Shown piece after piece: positions 22,861-34,912 of a stretch of 64,000 bases of DNA. Numbering within the stretch: the stretch's first letter is position 1; every line of letters starts with the position of its first letter. The translations under genes were made by a program, and so were the position numbers. The stretch covers positions 221,693-285,692 of the forward strand of contig NW_024068038.1 in assembly GCF_009389715.1 (NCBI RefSeq), given 5' to 3'. The stretch comes from Phoenix dactylifera. Lineage: Eukaryota > Streptophyta > Magnoliopsida > Arecales > Arecaceae. Under the pieces are notes generated by a model. That model saw only the letters and a program-made list of their open reading frames with translations, was not told the origin of the DNA and searched no databases.

Positions 22861-24157
22861 TGGCTTTAATAACTGTACTTATATATGTATGCTGTGAGCC
22901 GGTGCACCAAAAAATCAAAAAAAAAAGAAAGAAGAACATATCCTCGAGCCCACGACATGTTGCAGCTGGAGCCGTCTTTTAACGACCATCTCTCAAAAGG
23001 ATCTGCTAATTTTAATTCTATTAGCTTACATTACTCTCAAAAAAAAACCTAACTAAAAAATATTATTTAAATTTTTTCGTTCTATATAAATATTTAAAAT
23101 TTATTCAGTATATAGCTAATAAAAAAATAAATATATATCTGTATGGACCCCCACAATCAATAGTGACTCTCTTTCCCTTCTTAACCATTACTTGTCCAAT
23201 ACAAGTGCACAGCTATCTTACAAGCTCCATAATTCCACGAATATCTTCATTCCATACATCATATACTCATCGTAATAGTACTCTCCTGTTCTCATAACCT
23301 GAGAACCTTGGATGACGTTGACTCTTCTTTAAGTGAATACGTCATCTTGACTCCATCTCTCTCTCGAGGTTATATATATTTGGAGGGAGAAGCAAGAAAA
23401 GCAGGTATGTTAAGAAACATGTATTCATCACTACTTGGAATCATAGTTGGATGCAATGCCGCATGCTAACCATGATTCACAACTTCGTAGCCAAAACACT
23501 GAGTAAGGGCCACCAAGATGGTAGTACGGTTGGAACGGAGCTAAAATTTCATTAGAGTGGCTCAGGTTCGAAATGCACGGATATCGATTAAATGTGGAAA
23601 TCGGATGCCTTCCGCCCAGTCTGTCCGATAGCGGACACTGAGTAAGGACATATCATTTTTTTTTTTTCTTTTTCTTTCCCTTCTTCTATTCATATGGCTA
23701 AGAATTTCTTTGAGCAAAACGGTGGCGAAGACCCATCCCACATGGCTAACCATTTCGTTGCCCTATAATATCATGGCCATCCATGAAATACTTCTTTCTC
23801 GTGCACCAGTCATACACATACAAAATACTGGTATACTTGGATTACAGATAAAATCATCCAGTACTATTTAGATGACTGATAGCATCCTCTCTAATATTGC
23901 AGCAAATTAAAGTTGCGACTTTCCGAGCCACAGATTTTTCTTCTGCCCACCGAATTGGGAAAGGGGCAGGAGAGGAGAATCCAAGTGGGAAGGTGGGTCC
24001 TATGGTGAACTGCGGGGACTACGAACGCCTTCGCGGCCAACTTTTTTTTCTTCTATCAAAAGCTTCGGAAGCAGAAGTGCAAGCACATGGAGCAATGTGG
24101 CAGTACGGGACGATACCGTACTCTAGGGTCTCCGTATTGCACAGGATGGGAAAGAAA
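22861..24157. other. Intergenic region with a SINE-like insert
   Basis: No gene is recognised. The only structured element is the candidate SINE at 23509-23634 (listed separately). Poly-A and poly-T runs are common. An ORF at 23897-24181 has no recognisable domain and runs into the CACTA end. Confidence 0.45.
23496..23647 (+). mobile_element. Candidate tRNA-derived SINE with 13 bp direct repeats
   Basis: The 13 bp ACACTGAGTAAGG occurs at 23496-23508 and again at 23635-23647. The 126 bp between contain a pol III A-box-like TGGTAGTACGGTTGG and a B-box-like GGTTCGAAATGC, about 37 bp apart, as in tRNA-derived SINE heads. There is no clear tail before the right repeat, which lowers confidence. 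Confidence 0.45.
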
Positions 24158-24690
24158 CACTGCAACAAAAACTATTATTAGGGATGCTAAATAAAAGTGT
24201 CAGCAAATTTTTTTATCATAAATAAAAAATACAATGCTCCTTAAAAGCGTCGAAAAAAAATAAGTTATGCCGATGCTTTACTTAGCGTCGCCAAAGCGCT
24301 ACCCGTTACCGACGCTTACAAGCTTTGGAAGGATTAAGCATCGACGCTTATAAGTGTCGGTGGAAGCCAAAATCCTACGACGCTTATAAGTGTCGTCGGA
24401 CTCCATTCCTCTTCCAAACAAAACTCGACTCCCTCCCTCCATCAGCCCCAAATTCATAACCCACATCGACCGACCCCCTCCCTCCTTAGCCCTTTTCATC
24501 GATCTCAACCCTTCTCCGCCGACCGATCCCAAATCGCTCTCCTCCACCGCATCTCCTTTTCCTTTTATCCCTCTCCATTGGCCTCCTCTCCTTGGCCAAC
24601 TTCCTCCTCCTATTCTCCTCCTAAACTTTTTACTCTGCACTCAGATGGCGTTTGAATTTTGGAACCAGCAAGGACAAGGACAAGGCTAGA
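24158..24690 (+). mobile_element. CACTA (En/Spm) transposon end
   Basis: It begins CACTGCAACAAAAAC, close to the CACTA terminal consensus CACTACAACAAAAA. Within 220 bp it has at least four subterminal motifs of the type CGACGCTTATAAGTGTCG, near 24253, 24315, 24340 and 24378. The same motif family fills 63500-63780. A pyrimidine-rich GC stretch follows. No opposite end is seen nearby, so it is truncated or very long. Confidence 0.65.
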
Positions 24691-24989
24691 TTTGGGATCT
24701 TGAGAGGGTGTTGAGAGAGGCTGAGATATCAGGGCTTGCCAGAAACGCATACATCTACAAAGGCAGCAGACAGGTGATGAAGTTTGCCTTAGAGAGAACG
24801 TTGATGAAGGTTGCTGCGATCACTTTCCATCCTATGTCGGAGAGACTGAGATAGCTCAGAATATTTGAGACTTACTTTTTCCTCATGTAGAAAGCTTGTT
24901 GGTTTCTTTCATCTCCAAGCTTCCTCGAGGTCAACTTCAATAGTAGCATGATAGGGCACGGCAGCAGCAAAGGTAGAGTGGGTTTGTGA

Positions 24990-25395
24990 TCCAAGGCCCG
25001 AATTATAAGCTAGTTGCAGCTGGCAGGATGCTGATCTTCGATGTTTCAGTTTTGGAAGTGAAGCTGAGGGTAGCCTGGATAGGTATTACCTATGCGATGT
25101 GGATTTTGAGGGTTGATCTCATTACCATCAAGGGTAACTCAGCGACAGTGAATGGATGGATCTAGAGTCAGGTGGGTTTTGGAGCTGCTCACCCGCTCCT
25201 GTGCACGATATCAAAAGATGTTTGAGGGAGTGTCTCGTTGGCGGTAGGGCATATCTACTTTAAGGAGAATAATACTGCGGAATGGAATGCTTCATTCACG
25301 AGGGAGTACTCTCGAGAGATGCTTTGGATTGACCTATCAGTTATTCCGATCGCGTTCTACAATATTTTGTTTTCTCACTTTATTGGATATATCTA

Positions 25396-25400
<5 letters not shown>
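24990..25400 (+). mobile_element. LINE fragment, RNase H-like C-terminus
   Basis: Frames read DLITIKGNSATVNGWI, FGAAHPLLC and [20 protein letters not shown], which is the RNase H end of a plant L1-type LINE. The last part closely matches the fragment at 63177-63413 (ATLHDILFSDFFGYI). Stops break it. Upstream, 24690-24990 may also belong to it but shows no firm motif. The long microsatellite begins directly after its end. Confidence 0.65.
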
Positions 25401-25487
<87 letters not shown>

Positions 25488-25962
25488 ATATGTATATATA
25501 TGTGTGTGTATGTATATGATATATATATATATATATATATTGCATATGTATATGTATATATGTATGTATATGTCTATATGTATATGTATATATGTATGTA
25601 TATGTCTATATATATATGTATATATATGTATGTATATGTCTATATATATATATATATATATGTATCTATGTATGTATATGTCTATATATATATATATATA
25701 TGTATATATATGTATATATATGTATATATATGTATATATATGTATATATATCTGTATATATATGTATATATATCTGTATATATATGTATATATATATGTA
25801 TATATATGTATATATATATATATGTATATATATGTATATATATATATCTATATATATGTATATGTCTATATGTATATATGTGTATATGTCTATATGTACA
25901 TATGTGTGCGAGAGAGAAAGAAAGCGAGGGTCCATTTTACCAAATAAAAAAATAAAAAAAAA

Positions 25963-26027
<65 letters not shown>
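25401..26027. repeat. Compound microsatellite: (TA)n, (TG)n, TGTATA variants, (GA)n
   Basis: (TA)n runs to about 25445, (TG)n from 25446 to about 25484, then 400 bp of mixed TATATG, TGTATA and TCTATA units, and finally a (GA)n tract at about 25965-26027. Long ORFs rich in Tyr, Ile, Cys and Val on the plus strand and Ser/Leu on the minus strand come from the repeats and are not genes. Confidence 0.95.
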
Positions 26028-26029
<2 letters not shown>

Positions 26030-27754
26030 GCGGGGTGGGGGGTCCTTGCTCTACGATCGTCGTACAATGACATGTAACCCCCACCCTCAGCTATCTAGAA
26101 CTGAGAACTGAAGCACTCAAGCACAGACTGATGTCCTGCAAGTGAATTAAGGCCTCAAGTTAGAAGTTGAAAAGAAATGGGATTTTGAACTTTAGCTGAT
26201 GAATCGGAAAGGAATTTTAATTTCTTTCAATCAAAGACGCATTCATTCACAATTATATATAATTAATATTAAAAGATTGCATGATTGCTTTACATTTAGT
26301 GCTAATTTGAAAGAATTAACTCTTGGAACGATCACTAACCATTGCTTAAATCATATGTTAACGTTCGGCGTTGCATAATATGCAGATCATGCTGGAAAAA
26401 GACGAGCTAGCAGATTACTAGCCAGGACCAAGCTCAATTCTAGATCAGCCTTAAATTTCATGACCCAAACTCGGCCCAACCCATAAATTTATCGACCAAC
26501 ATGGTTGCATGGCCCGGCCCAACATGGATCGATCCCTAATTCTGGTGTGATCATGGTTAATAACAGTTTAAACACTGATTTCATGCAGCTATAACAGCAT
26601 TATCTCTTGAACTGCACCACAAATATTTCATGGTTATGCGACCGAATGGCATCGAAATCAGCATTTTCTCAAGTACCTGCTGGCTCAATGGGGCCTATGT
26701 TGGAGATCGAGATATATAATAGACATGTTAGATGGTGTTCTAAGATCATTTAAGTATTGGATTGAGTGAGTCACTTGTAGAAGAATTGCTTTTGTTGTGA
26801 CAATGGGCTAAGACCTTATATGATGACAAACTTTGCCGCCAAGAGATGTGGTAAAAATTATTTACATCAGCCTTCATGGATCGAAAGCTGGCACTGGTAT
26901 AACTGGTCCAATCAGGTTACAAATAGGCTTCACCTCGTCAAGCATGAGCAGATATCAACTTGAGTTAGTTCAGAAGTTTTAGAATTTTTACCTCAAATTA
27001 GCTAAGGCCACATTTTGCCAAAGCCTACTGAAAGACTTGAACCACTAGGATTGAGCTTGCATAAGGCTTGCATTTGTTATGCAATGATTTAAACCTTGCA
27101 GGCATGATCTATAAGGCCGGTCTTGGGCCTCTTGGCTCAAGACTGTATTCCATTATCTGCAAAAAAAAAAAAGGGGTTCCATTATCATAGGTAAATTGTG
27201 GCTGAAATGATTTTGGGCTTGTTAAGCCCAAAATACAAGCCTAATTAAGTTTCTATCAAGTTCTAAAATTTTTAATTTCTTTTTTTTTCCCGATAATACC
27301 ATCCCATTGTCCTTTTTTTTTCTTTTTCTTCAGAAAAAGAATTCTACCCCACAGTCAAGTTGGATCTGAAGTGGACGTGCATGGTGTGGGATCATGCATG
27401 ACGGATCATAAGTTGGATTTGTCAACAAATTTCTCAATTCGGTCCAGTTAGTTTGTTGTTAGGAAAACTTGGCTCTGCCGATCCTACTTCTAAGCTACTC
27501 AAATAAATGGTTAAAATTAAAGGGGAAAAAAATGCACGCGACTGTCTGTTTCCGCGCACAGATGAGTCTTGTTGGGTCGACTTGGCTATACATTGAGTCC
27601 CAAATTCCACCTGATCATAATATGATGATTTGGAGGCATGGGGCATGCAAATCAATCTGCCCGGTCTATGGTAGTGAAAGACGAAGCGCCAATCTGACAT
27701 TGAGAGTTATGGATCCAGACATAAAGAGAAAGAAAGACCCGCTGGAGTGACTCC
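26028..27754. other. Intergenic region without recognised genes
   Basis: AT-rich DNA with short poly-A/T runs (27160, 27283, 27315). Around 26420-26530 the text is rich in GGCCCGGCCCAAC-like words typical of degenerate plant repeats. An ORF at 27469-27750 has no recognisable domain and ends next to a LINE insertion. Confidence 0.45.
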
Positions 27755-28326
27755 GACCATGTCTCCTTTTTTTTTTTGCTGAAACGGGTATTTCATACAT
27801 CACGGGTACGAATACATCCTATAGAATTAGAAAACAAAAGGTCCCAAAGTGCTCCGGGTATCTCACCCTCCCCAGTCTATAGGGTGTCTCCTGAGTGGCT
27901 TGCTACATATGCCGCCATCTAATTGGCCGTCCCATTAGCTTCACGATATACATGCATAGCCTGAAATGTAACACCCTCTCTCACTATTGTCCAAATATCG
28001 TGGAGCAGGGGATGAACTCCTCTGTCACTGCTCGGGCCCCGTCCAACCCAGCTGATCACCATGGCTGAATCACTCTCCAGTAGGACTGAGGTCGCTTGAA
28101 GCACCCGCCGTGCGTAACACATGCCCATCCAGGCCGCTCGCAGCTCTGCGCTAGGAACTGAGGTATCAAAAATCCGTCAGCCTCCCACTGCCACAGCTCT
28201 GGAGCTCGGGCCTCTAATGACAAAGCCAACCCCTCTCCTCCTACCTCCATCCAAGACTGAGCCATTAAAATTGACCTTAAGGAAACTCGGGGGTGGGGGT
28301 TTCCAAGTAAAATTGACCAGGTCTCC
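27755..28326 (-). mobile_element. 5'-truncated LINE with RNase H end and target duplication
   Basis: On the minus strand, frames read NFNGSVLDGG, ELRAAWMGMCYARRVL, LLESDSAMVISWVG and MHVYREANGTAN, the RNase H-like domain at the C-terminus of plant L1-type LINEs. The 3' tail is poly-A (a T run at 27767-27777 on the plus strand). Near-identical 12 bp flanks GACCATGTCTCC (27755-27766) and GACCAGGTCTCC (28315-28326) look like the target duplication. Stops and a frame change show it is dead. Confidence 0.75.
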
Positions 28327-28429
28327 TTCAATGCTTAAGTCAGACATGGATTATGAATAACTACGAGAAATAGCAAGAGAATAAAAAGCATCGGAGTAGA
28401 GTGATCTTTCTAGATCGTTAGGCCTTAAA

Positions 28430-29430
28430 AGTCTAACTTGGAGTGCTCAACCTAGAATGCTTGGCTTAGAAGTTCGGCTTTAGCCTTTGGAAGCTCGACC
28501 TTAGGGAGTTTAGCCATCGAAGGCTCAACCATCTGGAGCTTGGCCATAGAAGGCTTGATCTAGGAGTGCTCGGTCTAGAAGCTTGGCATGGAATGCTCGA
28601 TATGAGAGCTCGGCGTAAAGTGCTCAGTATGAGAGCTCGGCTTGGAATGCTCGACATAGGAGCTCGGCTTGTGGTGCTTGATAAGAGAGCTCTGCTTGAT
28701 TCTAGACAGCCTTTTGGTCGGCGATCATGTATTCTGTGTGCACGGCGCTTGTATCTTGGGTGACAAGGAAGGGCGACCTCTAGAAACTTGCATTCTGGTC
28801 TCCAAGGATGTGGGTCCTATGCAAAGATAGCTCGGTCTCGAGCTCGGTAGCTCAAACTAGTTTTGCTCGGCTTTCTGGTCGGCGGTTGCGTATCTTATGT
28901 GCATTACATTCGTGTCTCAAATGCCATGAAGGGATGGACTCTAGGGACTCACATCTTAGTCTCTAAGGATGTGGGTCCCGTCTGAAGAAGAGAGCATATG
29001 GGAATGACTATGGAAGAGAAGTCGGGTGCAGAGGTAGCCATTACAGCTTAAGAACCTCTTTGTGGGAGCTCCTCACCATGAGAGCTTGTCGCCATGGGAG
29101 CTTGAAAGCCTCTCTTTGACGGCTTCTCGTCATATGTACTTGAGAGCCTTTGACAATTCCTTATCCCCTTCTTTTCTCTTTTTGGAATTTCTTGGCCTTA
29201 TGTATATAGAGGAGGAAACGTGGATCCGTTATGATTTAGAGACAAAAATTAAAGAATTATCATAACCTCCTTCTTTATCTAGATTCACATCTACTGTAAT
29301 CTTCTTTCTTGTTTGGACCCTGCCTAAAATTAAAATTTTTTTTAATTCAAATCTTTTCAAAATACTTGCTATGTGTCGATCTATGATCAATACTTCAGAT
29401 TTTGCCCACGTCAATAACCTCCGCATATAA
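28430..29430 (+). repeat. Minisatellite-bearing, LTR-like repeat region
   Basis: 28430-28700 is an imperfect tandem repeat of about 27 bp built on GAGCTCGGCTTGGAATGCTC. Downstream are a TATATAGAGGAGGAAACG box near 29200 and a pyrimidine-rich tail, an arrangement seen in plant LTRs (U3, then TATA, then R/U5). No partner, primer site or target duplication was found, so this may be an old solo LTR. Small ORFs inside it are by-products of the repeat. Confidence 0.35.
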
Positions 29431-32400
29431 TTCCATGCTTGGATGCACCTAAGTTCTGCCGGTTTCCACTTTGGGCTCGTTTGCCATGCACGGCAAACTT
29501 TGACATTTTTCTTGCCAAGCAGTGTATTTGAATAGAGTAATGCTACCGTGTGCCCTTGTTATACGCAAACGAATAATTTCTGTGCCATATGGTAAGAGAG
29601 GATTGGTGCAATTTATTAATATATTTTTTCTAAATGTAAGAGTTGGTTGACCATAGGGTTGTCATATCAGTTATTATGCATCTAATATATTTTTCTTGTG
29701 CATATAACGGGCACTTCGAAGCTTTTTTTTTAATATAAATATAAGAACTTCTTTCATATCTCTGAGTTCGTTGTTCATAGGAAGTGGACCAAAAGTGAAA
29801 GGATACGGAGGACCTAAGGCACACTCTTTCATGCACATAATTCTAGTTTGCTTACTAATTTGACATGTAAGGTGAAACTTAGAAATAAGTAGGCCAAGCT
29901 ACAAGAAAAGATTGCCATACATTCAAAGAACTAGTAACATGTACGTTATGTCAAGAGAATGCTTTAGAATTTAGTTTTACCTTTTTTTAATCTTTCCCGT
30001 TTGATATCTTGCTAGCAAAGTGATATACCAATTTAATAGAGAAACCTAGCTAGATAATCTCTCTGCTCTATGCTAATGATGTTATCAGATTTTAAGATCA
30101 TTCTATGCTAATGAGCTACATATGTTTAATAAAAAAATTCAATATCATGGACATGGTTGCTTCTCTTTGGTCAAGATTTTTGGATGGCCAATGGTTTGGA
30201 CCAATCTCTCCTCTCTTAACTCATAAATTTATATGTCATCATGTGGTTGAACAATGCACCAACATCTGCTATGTTAATATAGGTTCAAAATCATGAATGA
30301 TCATTCACATCTTAATCAAGTGATAAGTGAAATAATATACTCATTTCACATTTTATCTGATTTTTACAAGTTTCTTTTGCATAAAATTTGTCCGAGGCCG
30401 TGTAATAAAATATTTACGAGATTTATTATATGAGATAGATTGTGTAACTAATGGATAACATATTGCAGCTTATACCTAGACAAATTATTCCACACAACCA
30501 CATCAATCTCTAAGTTGCTAATTATTCTTGAAAAGTCCAACTTTTTGCCAAGTATACTTTAATTTAGACGAATACATAGCATTCTAGGGAAGCCATCTTG
30601 TGAAGTATTGCTGTATCCCCAAGGGTCGGCACCATTTTTATGGGTCAATGGAATCTTCATGCTTAAAATCCTAATTCAAAGAGTCATTTGTTTGGAAGTC
30701 GGAACTATCATGCTAACCCTTCCTAGGGGATTCCATCCATGAACACAAAGTTGGACCTATCATCTGTGCCTCTAGTCTTGAAAGACATGATTTACAAAAT
30801 TTATGATATGACAACAAATATTGTAGCCCATGAATGCCATTGTTACAGATTGTACCTTGACAAAACACCCTTACCACACCAGCCTCTAAGTAGCTACTTA
30901 TTCTTGGTAGGTCCGACTTTTGCCACGGATGCCTTAATTAGGACCAATTCCAGCCACTAAACCGGGCATATCACATTCCACGAAGGCGATATTGCTATCC
31001 ACTTATTGTACTCATAAAAAATGAAGGACATGTGACATGCATATGTGGCATAGATCTAAAGTTTTTCTCAAATTTTTTGAACCATGGTACTGCCTTTTGG
31101 TCGAACTGTTAAATTAATAAGAAATTATTAGTTAGACCAGATCCATCAGCTTAGCAGCGAACTCGTTCAATCAGAAAGCAACCGGACGGAAAAGAAAGAG
31201 AGAGAAAAAGGAGCCAGAGGTCTTTCGAACCTCCATATTGCTTTCTAATTGGACTGATCTACTATTGAGCTGGTGGACATGATCCAACCAATAATTTCTC
31301 TAAATTAACAACCATGGGAGCTCGACTGGTGGCCTCTTGCATACTTTGTAGGAAGCTATGGAGATTATGACGAGGATTTCTTGAGTAATATTCCGACTTA
31401 CAATTCTCCACCACTGGTGTATAAGCATTGTGATTCTCATGGCGGGTGGCCGTATATGAGGATATGATATCCATGTTGTTCCTTTCACGGGACCTCCAAA
31501 AACCTTGATTCTTACTATTTCTTAATTGGAAGGGATCAACGTGTGAGTACTCTTCATGCTTGGCTTTCTTCTTCTTTTTTTTTAAATGTATCACCATTGC
31601 TGCTCCTCTTTTCCTCTTATGATGGAGTGGAAAGAAGGGCAGATCTAGGTCGATATGCAGGCATGCTCGATTGATGTCTGAACTAAAATGAATAGATGAT
31701 AATAAATTTTATTATCTTGACCTTTAAAGATTTTTACCACCAAATGCAACCTTCTCCGGAAAAGAGCAGTAACTATAGTGCTATGCTATAATTCATAACT
31801 TTTATATTAATTATTGGTTAAGTCATGACCCATAAACCCAATCTGCAAATGATCCATTTTAGGTAGGTTCGATTTTGGCATAAATGGACTAATTTAATAA
31901 TTAAACGGATCAACCTGCCTAAATCCATTTATTAAACGGGCCATGCTTAGGCTTACACCTTTGACATGTTTAACCCATTTTGACTAATTTAATAATTAGA
32001 TTGGATCATGATTTGACGCATTTAACCTATTTAAGAGTTGTTTAACCTGTCTAAAATATAATTAAACAATTTCTATCATGTTTAACCTAGCCTGCTTAAC
32101 TTGTTTATTAGGTTTAAATCTATTTAATCTCTCAAAAATCTACTTAACATATTTAAATCATTTAATGTGATTCAACTTGTTTAGTAAGCAAGTTATATGA
32201 ACAGAGTTGGATTACATCTTTAATAAATAGGTCAGATTCAAATCCGAATTTTAACCTGTTTAATAAATAGGCCGGATTTAGATTGATGAACTTTTGAATC
32301 GACCTGCATTCAACCTGATCTATATCTAACTCGACTTGCCCGGATTGCCATGCCTAACTATAAATTAAGAGATAAATAAATATAATTGAAGATAACTAAA

Positions 32401-32987
32401 ACATAAAATAAAAAATTTTGATCTTTGATTGGTGTAGGGTCTATTCTCAGAATTACAATTTAGTATTTATATATGCTATTTTTTAGCCATTAGACAACAG
32501 TCTATCTTTAGTATTGAAACCTATTATCTTCGGTTACTATCATCTTACCTACTTTCTCCTGATGGTTGCCGTGGTCAGTTCTAACCATTTGTCTCTACTT
32601 TCCATGTCATAGTTCTTTAATAACCATCTCAAGTTCTGCTCCTGAGTCTTCATCCTATATTAGGCCAATTGCTTAGTTGTGGGAATAACATGGAACTTGA
32701 TAGGTCTTTAAATCAACATAGCTTTACAAATAGGCCATGCTCACAATCAGCCTGTACTTTACAACTTATCTTTGCAGCTTGGCCGGTGTCTCAAGTAGTC
32801 ACCTAGCCTAGTTTGATCGACTTCCTTTAAATGTCACTCAGCCTCTCTTACGTGGTGCCATGTGGAAATTTGATTAGCCTACATAGTCTTTTCAAGGTTT
32901 GTTCTTTAACTATCTTTTGGGATTCCTTGAGCCTAACCATATCGCATCATTTTAACCCATCTTTATATACTTGATGAGAATATGATG
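29431..32987. other. Intergenic region with a tRNA-like piece and a degenerate repeat
   Basis: No gene is recognised. On the minus strand, 31195-31275 has an A-box-like AGCTCAATAGTAGATCAG and a B-box-like AGGTTCGAAAGACC, suggesting a SINE head. 31800-32360 is a low-complexity repeat (TTTAATAAATAGG, GGCCGGATTT words) related to 46790-46975. Two stretches near 30550 and 30910 resemble each other. Confidence 0.45.
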
Positions 32988-33653
32988 TGTTGCGGGGACG
33001 ACCTTTGGCCGGAGCCTCACACAACAGCATAGCCCATATTAAGCTAGCAGAGAAAGAGGATTGCGTTACTTCCGAGATATTGTCCGCTTTGGGCGCTCCG
33101 GCCCGCGCATTCAGCGCAGATGGGAAAGACTGGTGCCCTCACGGTTGTCCCACAAAAGGCCCCTCGAGAGGAAAGGATTTCCACCTCCCCCATTTAAGGC
33201 ACAAAATCTTTCCGCTACCAGCTGATGTGGGACTAAATTCAAGGCCCCCTCCCCCCCCACAATATAGTCCCCCAGCGGGAAGGTCCTGTATCGGATTTTA
33301 CCCGCGACAGCCCCCCAGGCAACCTGAGGGGTAGTCAATGGAGAGAGGAGGCGCCCCTATCTGGCGCGCCATCTGTTGCGGGGACGGCCTTTGGCTGGAG
33401 CCTCACACAACAGCATAGCTCACATTAAGCTAGCAGAGAAAGAGGACTGCGTTCCTCCCAAGGTATTGTCCGCTTTGGGCGCTCCGGCCCGCGCGTCCAG
33501 CGCAGACGGGGGGAGACTGATGCCCTCACGGTTTTGTCCCACAAAAGGGCCCTCGAGAGGAAAGGATTTCCACCCCCCATTTAAGGCACAGAATCTTTCC
33601 GCTACTAGCCGATGTGGGACTAAATTCAAGGCCCCTCCCCCGCCCCCCCAACA
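32988..33653 (-). mobile_element. TRIM (miniature LTR retrotransposon), GC-rich family
   Basis: Two direct repeats, 32988-33260 and 33374-33653, begin TGTTGCGGGGAC and end in CA. They flank 113 bp. A perfect 5 bp target duplication TGATG lies at 32983-32987 and 33654-33658. On the minus strand, ATGGCGCGCCAGATAGGGG next to the right LTR is a likely primer-binding site, so the element reads leftward. It codes for nothing, as expected of a TRIM. The LTRs differ by a modest number of substitutions plus small indels, so it is older than the 1.3 kb element. Confidence 0.88.
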
Positions 33654-33752
33654 TGATGTAAGCAGTCCTATCCAACACAATTCTGATTAGTGGCCTCTGT
33701 GCTCATCTTGTTAAATCAAACCTTACTGCTTAGCCTACTTTTTATTACCGAG

Positions 33753-34191
33753 TGTGAGGACTCGTGCGGGCGTGTGTTTAGTCCCACATCGGTTATTCGC
33801 TGGGTAGATCTTGGGTACTTATACAGGATCAAAAAACCCAAATAATACCTTACGGCTAGCCATTTTGGTTGAGGTTCTGAGTTGTTACAAATGGTATCAG
33901 AGCGGACCCGGCCCATAACCTATGTGGACTAGGAGACACTGCAGCATGAATCCATTGGGGTTGACCACGGACCGATCGTTGTGTTTGTGATTAGATTTAA
34001 ATGGATTTGAACCCTTAGCCTGACGAGGACGTCAGGACTTGAACGGAGGGAGTATGTGAGGACCCGTGTGGGCGTGTGTTTAGTCCCACATCGGTTGTTC
34101 GCTGAATAGATCTTGGATACTTATACAGAATTAAGGAACTCAAATAATACCTTCCGGCTAGCCATTTTGGGTGAGGTTCTGAGTTGTTACA
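33753..34191 (+). mobile_element. TRIM (miniature LTR retrotransposon), Met-tRNA primer family
   Basis: Two 137 bp LTRs, 33753-33889 and 34055-34191, begin TGTGAGGAC and end GAGTTGTTACA. TGGTATCAGAGC at 33892-33903 is the standard primer-binding site for initiator Met tRNA, and a purine-rich GAACGGAGGGAG precedes the right LTR. Flanks CCGAG and CTGAG are a 4-of-5 target duplication. The LTRs differ at roughly 10% of sites, so it is an old insertion. It is non-coding. A diverged solo copy lies at 13399-13532. Confidence 0.9.
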
Positions 34192-34276
34192 CTGAGGAAT
34201 GAGCCTTCCGTTATTTTTCAATTTTTGGCACCACCATATAGCTGCTACCTAATTGGCCTTTGGGCTTCTACTAAGA

Positions 34277-34692
34277 TGGCGTTTGGTATGGGGTGATGAC
34301 CCAAATGAACAATGATGTAGGTGGAGATGATGTGATAATCATATTTGCTTGCATCCTAGTGACCCTACTTGGCAATGACATCCATTCCAAAAATTACGTC
34401 CAACCCAGTGATGTTAGACCTATTTTTGAGGACAGATTTTCAAGATCACCCCAAGATAGTGATGGTGGGCTAAAAGTTGGGAATAAAAATGCCCTCATTT
34501 TAGCAGGGAAGGGTTTGATAATTTTATAAAACAATTTTTTTGGTTGGAAAGTGTTGATGTTCCCTTGGAGTTACTTTGAAAGGTTCTGATTTTTTTAGTC
34601 TTGTTGAATTGGTTTGGAAAACAGATTTTGATAATTTGATTTATGTTTATGTCTATTTTTCTATGATTTATTTAAAAATTTTGTTTAATAAT

Positions 34693-34734
<42 letters not shown>

Positions 34735-34912
34735 ATCATGATATTTTTGGTATTACATAGTTAGCGATTTTGGATTTCCATAACATACCAAATAGATTAA
34801 TCGTGGATACTAGGGATCTTTAACCATTGAAATATAGCATACTAATCATTGGATGATGATCATTGGTGATTTAAGATCACCGTGGCGATCCCATTTGGGT
34901 CACCAAATGCCA
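34277..34912. mobile_element. Foldback MITE-like element
   Basis: The left end TGGCGTTTGGTATGGGG and the right end GGGTCACCAAATGCCA are imperfect inverted repeats, and GACCCAAATG recurs inside both. The core is AT-rich and includes an (AT)n tract at 34697-34733. Superfamily (PIF/Harbinger or hAT) is uncertain because no clear target duplication was found. Confidence 0.55.

Noticed and set aside
25287-26077. Long ORFs rich in Tyr, Ile, Cys and Val
   Set aside because: Translations of TA/TG/GA microsatellites.
31195-31275. A tRNA gene on the minus strand
   Set aside because: A- and B-box-like motifs are present but the acceptor and anticodon stems do not pair; kept only as a SINE-like finding.
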